This document shows, piece by piece, positions 58,600 to 64,000 of a stretch of DNA of 64,000 nucleotides. This DNA is from Coptis chinensis. Taxonomy: Eukaryota > Streptophyta > Magnoliopsida > Ranunculales > Ranunculaceae. The notes under the pieces were generated by a model. The model saw only the letters and a list, made by a program, of their open reading frames with translations. It did not search any database and was not told the DNA's origin. Made by a program: the position numbers and the translations under genes. The first letter of the stretch is position 1; each line of letters opens with the position of its first letter. Location of the stretch: the NCBI GenBank assembly GCA_015680905.1, contig CM027380.1, positions 32,852,001-32,916,000 on the forward strand, written 5' to 3'.

Positions 58600-60470
58600 G
58601 AAACAAATCTCTTTTTGTACTGGTTTATATAGTTTCGCTTCGTCAAAGTGTTTTACAAAAGATAAAACTCTTATAAAGCAACTTGACAAAAATATCAAAT
58701 TTTCACCGCTATATCAGATTACTGTATCTACACAACTATATCATATTTTTGGAATCGGATTTTCGTTGTCGTCAGATTTTGGATTGCTATCTACACTGCT
58801 TTATTGAAGGCTGGGTTGCATCTTACTTGATATGAGAATATATATGTTAGCTTGGTGAATTCATATGGGTCGACAGTTTCTCTTCCTACTACAGTTCAGG
58901 CAGCTGTTCTTCTAGCAATTGGGAATTGTTTTCCCCCCATTGACAAGGTTGAAATAGTTGGCGCGAACCATAACTGGTCCTCATGCAAAAAATCTTAGCC
59001 TAAATCACACTATCTTATTTGGTATAGTCAAGCAGGTGCGGCTCTCTTCTGATATGCAACACTCCCTTAATAGTAGGTCACCTAGTCCAGCTCATCTACC
59101 TCATCCAAGTCACCGATTGATAGAAAATAGGTTAGTCAATCAATTTATAGCAGCTCGAAGAAGTGTCAATCAAGTTGATAGGTAGAAACCTTTTGGTTTT
59201 TGCCGATCCTGTGAGGTTGCTGATCCTTTGAGATTGCCGCTGAATGAGTTGCTAGTCCTGTTAATTGCCGATGTATGCCACTGAATGAGTTGCCAATCCT
59301 TCAAATTGTCGCACTTGCCGATAATCCTTTGATTGCCGATCCTATGAATTGCAATTGTTCATTCGTTGAACTGCCGATGCCGCTCCTTTGATTTGCCGGT
59401 CATTTTAATTGTCGATCCATAAGCCATATCATCATTCTCAAATTAAACGTAGTTTATTGAAGAAGAAGACATTTTATCAGCAAGAGTATGGAATGAATCA
59501 AAGAACTTATCATATTTGTCGTCCGCCACATAATAACTTACATATTTATTATGTTTATGAAATGAGCGGGCTATAACTTTTGAGGAAGGATCTTAGTTTA
59601 TTAGCAACTAAGATAGCCGTCTGCCATATTCAATGTTGAGCTTATCATATTTGTCGAATTGAATTGCCGCTGGCCCGTTTTGAGGGATGTGCACTTGTAT
59701 CCACCGCTACACAACCATCTAAACCAGTGGGACATATGATTGCCTCTCAAAAGTTTCAATTTGGTCAAGTTTTCCGTCGTCCAGTTTGCTCACATCCTGT
59801 AAGGTATGATCAACAACAAATTTCGAATGTTGTGGTTCCAAAGAATATAATACCAGACCCCCACCAGAGCCAAATATTGAATGCACTTCAAATGGACAGA
59901 AATGCATGTGGAATTCCACAAAATATGCAACCACATCAGTTGATGCAGCATAAGTAAATCAAGGTCTCAGATGCATGTCAAGTACATTAAAATTGATTAC
60001 CCAATGCAAGGTATTGCAACCCATGGTATTATAAGTTCATTACCACTTGATGCATGCCCAGTGTTATGATCCACTTTCAATTCAAATATTTGTGGCTGGT
60101 GTGGCTTCTGCCTACCCAGAGCAAGAACACTAGTTGTTTGGAGAGCAGCGGTCTTTGTTGGTGGAGGAAATTACTGGTATGGTAAACAAGAAGGGGTTCA
60201 TTTGATGCTGAAGTTAGCTATTTGGGATCTGATGCTGTAGAACCAAATTACTGTGATTAACTGAACATGGACTACATCGTCCAATTTTCTGTCTTCAATT
60301 CTGAAATCATTTTTGTACAGGACGTACTACAAGTACAATGTGATCAATTAGACTGACCTACCTCAATTTAACAAAACACTATCCGTTTACTATTTTACCA
60401 ATCAATATAACAGTTTACAAACCTCCAAAAAAAATTTACTTCTTTGCCACATAAGCTTTGCCCATGTAAC
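58600..60470 (+). other. Tat-2 3' block with host-like sequence
   Basis: Between the antisense gene and the polypurine tract lies DNA unlike the rest of the element. Plus-strand stretches look protein-like: STVSLPTTVQAAVLLAIGNC (about 58,870), SKPVGHMIASQKFQFGQVF and DPHQSQILNALQMDRN (59,664-59,957, a Gln-rich style). At about 59,200-59,420 there is a degenerate short repeat around TTGCCGATCCTTTGA. I do not recognise the source gene. It may be captured host sequence. Confidence 0.4.
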
Positions 60471-60483
60471 AAAGAGAGGGCGA
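60471..60483 (+). other. Tat-2 polypurine tract
   Basis: AAAGAGAGGGCGA lies directly before the 3' LTR. Confidence 0.75.
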
Positions 60484-61204
60484 TATTCCGGCCCCCACAA
60501 ATGTCGCCCATTAAAAGCCCAATTCAATACAAACTCACACTCAGAGCCCACGCTCAGAGCCCATGCTCAGAGCCTAAAAAGCCTACGCTCAGAGCCCATG
60601 CTCAGAGCTTATCTATAATAAAGCCTATTCTCATAGCCCAAAAATTCCACACTTAGAGCCCATGCTCAAAGCCTATATACCTACACGTAAAATCAATATC
60701 AATTGCCCACATATTTTGCGAGTTAAATAACTTCCACAACTTCGTCCACAACTTCCACAACTTCGTCTACAATCAAGATTCACTCCCATCAACTTCATAT
60801 CGTGTGACAGTTCTCCCATATTTTGCGAGTCAAACAACTTCCACAACTTCATCCATAACTTCGTCATAACTTCGTCCATAACTTCATCCACATTCATGAT
60901 TCACTTTCATCAACTTCATATCGTTTGACAGTTCTCCCGCCAGTTCTCCAACTTTATCCCACGATTGGAATATTGGAGAACGAGGAAGTAACTACCACCA
61001 ATGCTACCTATAAAATCCAACCTTCATCATTCTCTAGAACTATGCAATCGAGACTTGATCCCAAGCAATATCTTTGGGTACGTAGGCAACTTCAAAATAG
61101 AAGTCTAGTCTCAACTCTCCCCAATAACCATCTCCTTTACAATCTCCTCTGAAAAAGATCACTTCCGACCCAACTGGTGTGTTTAGGCAAATCTTGTCAA
61201 AACA
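60484..61204 (+). repeat. Tat-2 3' LTR
   Basis: It aligns with 45,881-46,635, with fewer internal sub-repeats, and ends AATCTTGTCAAAACA followed by CAAGG. A run of ACTTCCACAACTTCGTC-type words (about 60,730-60,890) is expanded relative to the 5' LTR. Confidence 0.88.
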
Positions 61205-61715
61205 CAAGGTGTCAATTTGTGCCAATAATTTGCATATTTTGTCTTGACTTGCTTAATAACTCATCCAATCTTGTGGGCCCCCATAGTGGGTCCATGTGCT
61301 GCGTCCAGTGGCGGGTCGGTCTTTTGGTATTTTTACAACTTCCTGCTTTTGTGAAGAGTTTGTTGCACTGATCGTCTGAGCAACTCACTCGCTGAAATTG
61401 GAGTCCCGGTTCAAGAGATATAAGATTCGGAAGTTTGATGCTTCTATGCACGTAATCCCTTTATAACTTGGAATCATTCTGTTGGAGTTCCTGGGCTTTA
61501 GGCGGGTTTTGTTGAGCTTTGCATGAGCTAACTTAAAAAGCTTTACGTAGATACACTATTTCATGCTTAAATACTGGCTTTATCCTCATTTTTATGTTAG
61601 TTGCGCAAACCTACAAAAGCTCGAAAATACGATTATTTCATGATTATTAAGCACACAATTAACCGAAATATTATGTCTCTACGGGGTTTTATAATACAGT
61701 TTTGGGTGCTTATTA
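61205..61715 (-). repeat. Athila-C 3' LTR, upper piece
   Basis: CAAGGTGTCAATTTGTGCC resumes the LTR interrupted at 45,880. The piece ends GGTGCTTATTA, which on the minus strand starts the LTR as TAATAAGCACCC. It aligns with 8,457-8,899 and 41,240-41,673 but carries an extra stretch near 61,450-61,560. Confidence 0.8.
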
Positions 61716-64000
61716 CACTACCCCAAATAGCACTTTGTTTGTCCTCAAGCAAAGAAGAGACATTTAACAGATAAGTGGCCAAAAATGTGTAGTCCTAAGC
61801 TAGTTCTCATTTCGCAGAGTGCGGTTGCATTGACCGTATGCAACAAGGCCTTAAACCACTAGGAATTTCCTAGTGGATGAGTTATAGCGTCGTGAGAGTT
61901 TTTCAGAGAAGATACACACAAACTTCATCTATACTACAACGACTCAGTAATAAAAACTTGTTTCCTAAATTAATCTCAAATATATATACATCTCCTTAGT
62001 GGGGAATGAGGATTAATTCCTTTGAAACTCAAGTTAATATGCATACAATAATTAAAACATCTACATATGAACATGCGTACAGTGAACTTTACATTGAAAT
62101 GTACAAGCAGGGCCGTTTCTGGATCCTTTGGAGAGCGTCCCTAAATAGGTTCTTAAAGGTATGTGTCGAAACACAAGTTCACTCTTAATTTTTCCACTTA
62201 GGTTTCGCTAACTCCAGTGTGCAGTGGCACATATTTCCTCACATCTCAATGACAAACAGAGGAGCCAAGGTCGATCAATCACATCTACTACTTATTATCA
62301 CACCATCCTACTCCAAATTGAGCTAGATGTCTTTATTATGTATTGTGGGGCTTAGGTGGTGATGTAGGACAAAATGGAAATGGAAAATAAAAAATGACAA
62401 GTATGAGAGAATAAGGTCTTCAAGATATTTACACTAGAGAAATCCTTGTTTTCTTTTCCTACTTCTACATGAGTTTCCATACTTTGCTCTTAAGCTTTTG
62501 GAGTTCTAATTAACTTTTTATTTTTTTATTTTTTTTTAATTTTTTTTTTACAAAAGCTTAAGAAAAAATAATTCTATCTTTCTTTTCTTTTTCTTTCCTG
62601 AGGCAAGTAACTGATTTGGGATAAGTCTTTCTCTTTATTTTTCTACATTTCATCCTATTTCTCACACTCATCATTTATGTAGGTTTATTTTATTTGGGGT
62701 TAATAGATGGGTAAGAAATTTTTGGTGAAAGTGAAAGGTTTGATGAAAGGTTCAGTGGGGTGACTAGCGATAAAATTTGTAACAGGTATGAATTTTTGGC
62801 TATGTCGATCCAAAGACAGCCTAAATTATTGCCTAGTGTTCGGATGGTGATCAAGTAAATAGACGCGTGATTTTCAATATTCGTAAAAGCTACTCCTTTG
62901 TGTCATTACTCATATATCACACATATCGAGGCTTTTTGGTTAGATTCTCACAGGATTGATAATTTAAGTAGACTAACCGTGAGTTTGAGAAATTTACTGC
63001 TATGTACAATCGATGATACTTAATGTATGAATACTCATGAAAAGATGTAAAAACTATTGCGTACGTATCATCTTAAGTTTCTTAAGAACAAATCCTAATT
63101 CGAATGCTAATGCGAGATTTTTAGACAATTTTCATCATAGAAAAGGAAACACGATTTTTGTCACTAAGTACATTCATTAAAAAAAACTAGAAACTATATA
63201 CAACCTACAAGTTGCCTAATTTTTGCTAAAGGTTTAAAACACCCCCAAACAGAAAGATGCTTAGTCCTCGAAGTATTAATAGATAAAGAAAGAAATTACC
63301 TGAAAACCGTTAGAAAAATTAGGGTTGGATCGCTGTAGCAAACAATTATTATAACATAATATATTATACATAAATAACAAAGAAAAACAATAACATACTA
63401 AACACAACTACATACAGTTAGATATATATGCACAGTGGCCTCTTCAAATTTACCATCCAGTAGGTCTTGATGTTCTCGCGTCATCTCGAGTGAAATGCAT
63501 TTCCTTAGCATTGTGCCAAAATATAATGGTTTGCCAAATGGTGCTCCATTGGTGTTCCCCTGATTCGTTCAAATGTGGCAACATATCCTCGTCGTCCGGG
63601 TAGCAACGAACGTTCATTAAGTACCGTGAAGGACGTGCACGCCATTGTCGAAACCTTAATGAACAAATTATTCTATTCGCCGGGCACATAGAATCTATTT
63701 TAACCCAGTCGTGAAAAGTAGCCGAGAACTGTGGGAAATGTGTCCTCATAATTCGGCAAGCGGTTACCGGTAAAAGTAGATACTGATGCCAAACAGTGCA
63801 AGCTCTTTTTAGATTGGAGATGACACAATTTATGATATCAAAGAATGTATAACCTTGAGCAAACGCATTGAATACTACACAGGCAGCATCATTGGTAGTA
63901 GAAAAATGTCAATCTCCCATGATGTTCAGAAGGATAAACAACATTGCATTTTCCACGTTCATGGTCATGCTTGCTAAGAGAATGGTGATGTATGGCCATC
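61716..64000 (-). mobile_element. Athila-C internal region (3' part), continues beyond the window
   Basis: On the minus strand the sequence just before the LTR reads GCTTGAGGACAAACAAAG and then ATTTGGGGTAGTG. This is the classic Athila 3' end (a GAGGACAAGCAAAG stretch plus a G-rich polypurine tract), so 44,737-45,880 plus 61,205-61,715 is the 3' LTR and the internal region lies at higher coordinates. 61,740-63,450 is non-coding (T-runs near 62,520-62,560). An ORF begins above 63,450. Confidence 0.75.
63450..64000 (-). pseudogene. ORF in Athila-C 3' region, possibly plant mobile domain-like
   Basis: The clear open stretch is 63,450-63,749 (MRTHFPQFSATFHDW, RFRQWRARPSRYLMNV, then EHQWSTIWQTIIFWHNAKEM, ending RTSRPTGW). 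Protein-like sequence continues upstream (NAFAQGYTFFDIINCVISNL) to the window edge. The layout of a Pro-rich hinge followed by W-x-x-x-[WP]-[LIT]-I-x-[FW]-x-x-x-WH-type residues recalls the end of the plant mobile domain (PMD/MAIN-like), which is known from transposons, but the match is weak. Alternatives are an unrelated ORF of Athila's 3' region or a captured gene. It is on the element's coding strand. Confidence 0.35.

Larger units (their letters stand above)
45881..61204 (+). mobile_element. Tat-lineage Ty3 retrotransposon (Tat-2), 15.3 kb with nested insertion
   Basis: LTRs of 755 bp (45,881-46,635) and 721 bp (60,484-61,204) are flanked by the duplication CAAGG (45,876-45,880 and 61,205-61,209). 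Parts on the plus strand: LTR, primer site, gag, protease, RT plus RNase H, second RNase H, integrase, G-rich tandem array (split by a solo LTR), antisense gene, host-like block, polypurine tract, LTR. It differs from Tat-1 in LTRs and internal sequence, so it belongs to a separate Tat family. LTR divergence is visibly larger than in Tat-1, so it is older. It is a fossil with several coding breaks. Confidence 0.9.

Overview
The window is nuclear DNA of a flowering plant, probably a dicot. It has long AT-rich non-coding stretches, GT-AG introns, plant-type Ty3 retrotransposons (Athila and Tat lineages), an L1-type LINE with a plant DUF4283 first ORF, and small hAT-type elements. Most of it is nested repeats. 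I can support only one reasonably intact host gene, plus one clear host-gene fragment. The species cannot be told from the sequence.

Layout. 1-8,899: two Athila-like fossils on the minus strand, one ending in a 1.45 kb 5' LTR at 7,447-8,899. 8,900-11,760: a minus-strand L1-type LINE cut by that LTR. 11,760-16,850: mostly unassigned DNA with a two-exon fragment of the TAP46 (PP2A regulatory subunit) gene, small direct repeats and a 405 bp hAT-type MITE. 16,853-29,871: a 13.0 kb Tat-lineage element (Tat-1) with both LTRs and the target duplication CTCAT. 29,872-37,500: gene space, with a Lys/Ala-rich nuclear-type protein gene on the minus strand (35,223-36,356) that has a 5' UTR intron. 37,529-38,398: a second hAT-type element. 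40,229-41,673: a solo Athila-like LTR (target duplication ATGAG). 41,719-64,000: a nested stack. A Tat-like remnant (Tat-3) holds an Athila-like element (Athila-C), whose 3' LTR is split by a 15.3 kb Tat element (Tat-2, target duplication CAAGG), which itself holds a 1.64 kb solo LTR (target duplication GTTAC).

Most notable content. Both large Tat elements carry, between integrase and 3' LTR, a long region coding on the opposite strand. These regions have coiled-coil blocks, a conserved block resembling the plant 'putative gypsy type transposon' family (PF04195), and several canonical introns. In Tat-1 part of this antisense gene is duplicated about 2 kb apart. Each Tat element also has its own tandem array in its 3' half. 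Antisense genes in Tat elements have precedent (maize Grande), but the duplicated module and the apparent host-derived block in Tat-2 deserve a second look. The retroelement copies are fossils. Dating remarks are by-eye estimates from LTR differences.
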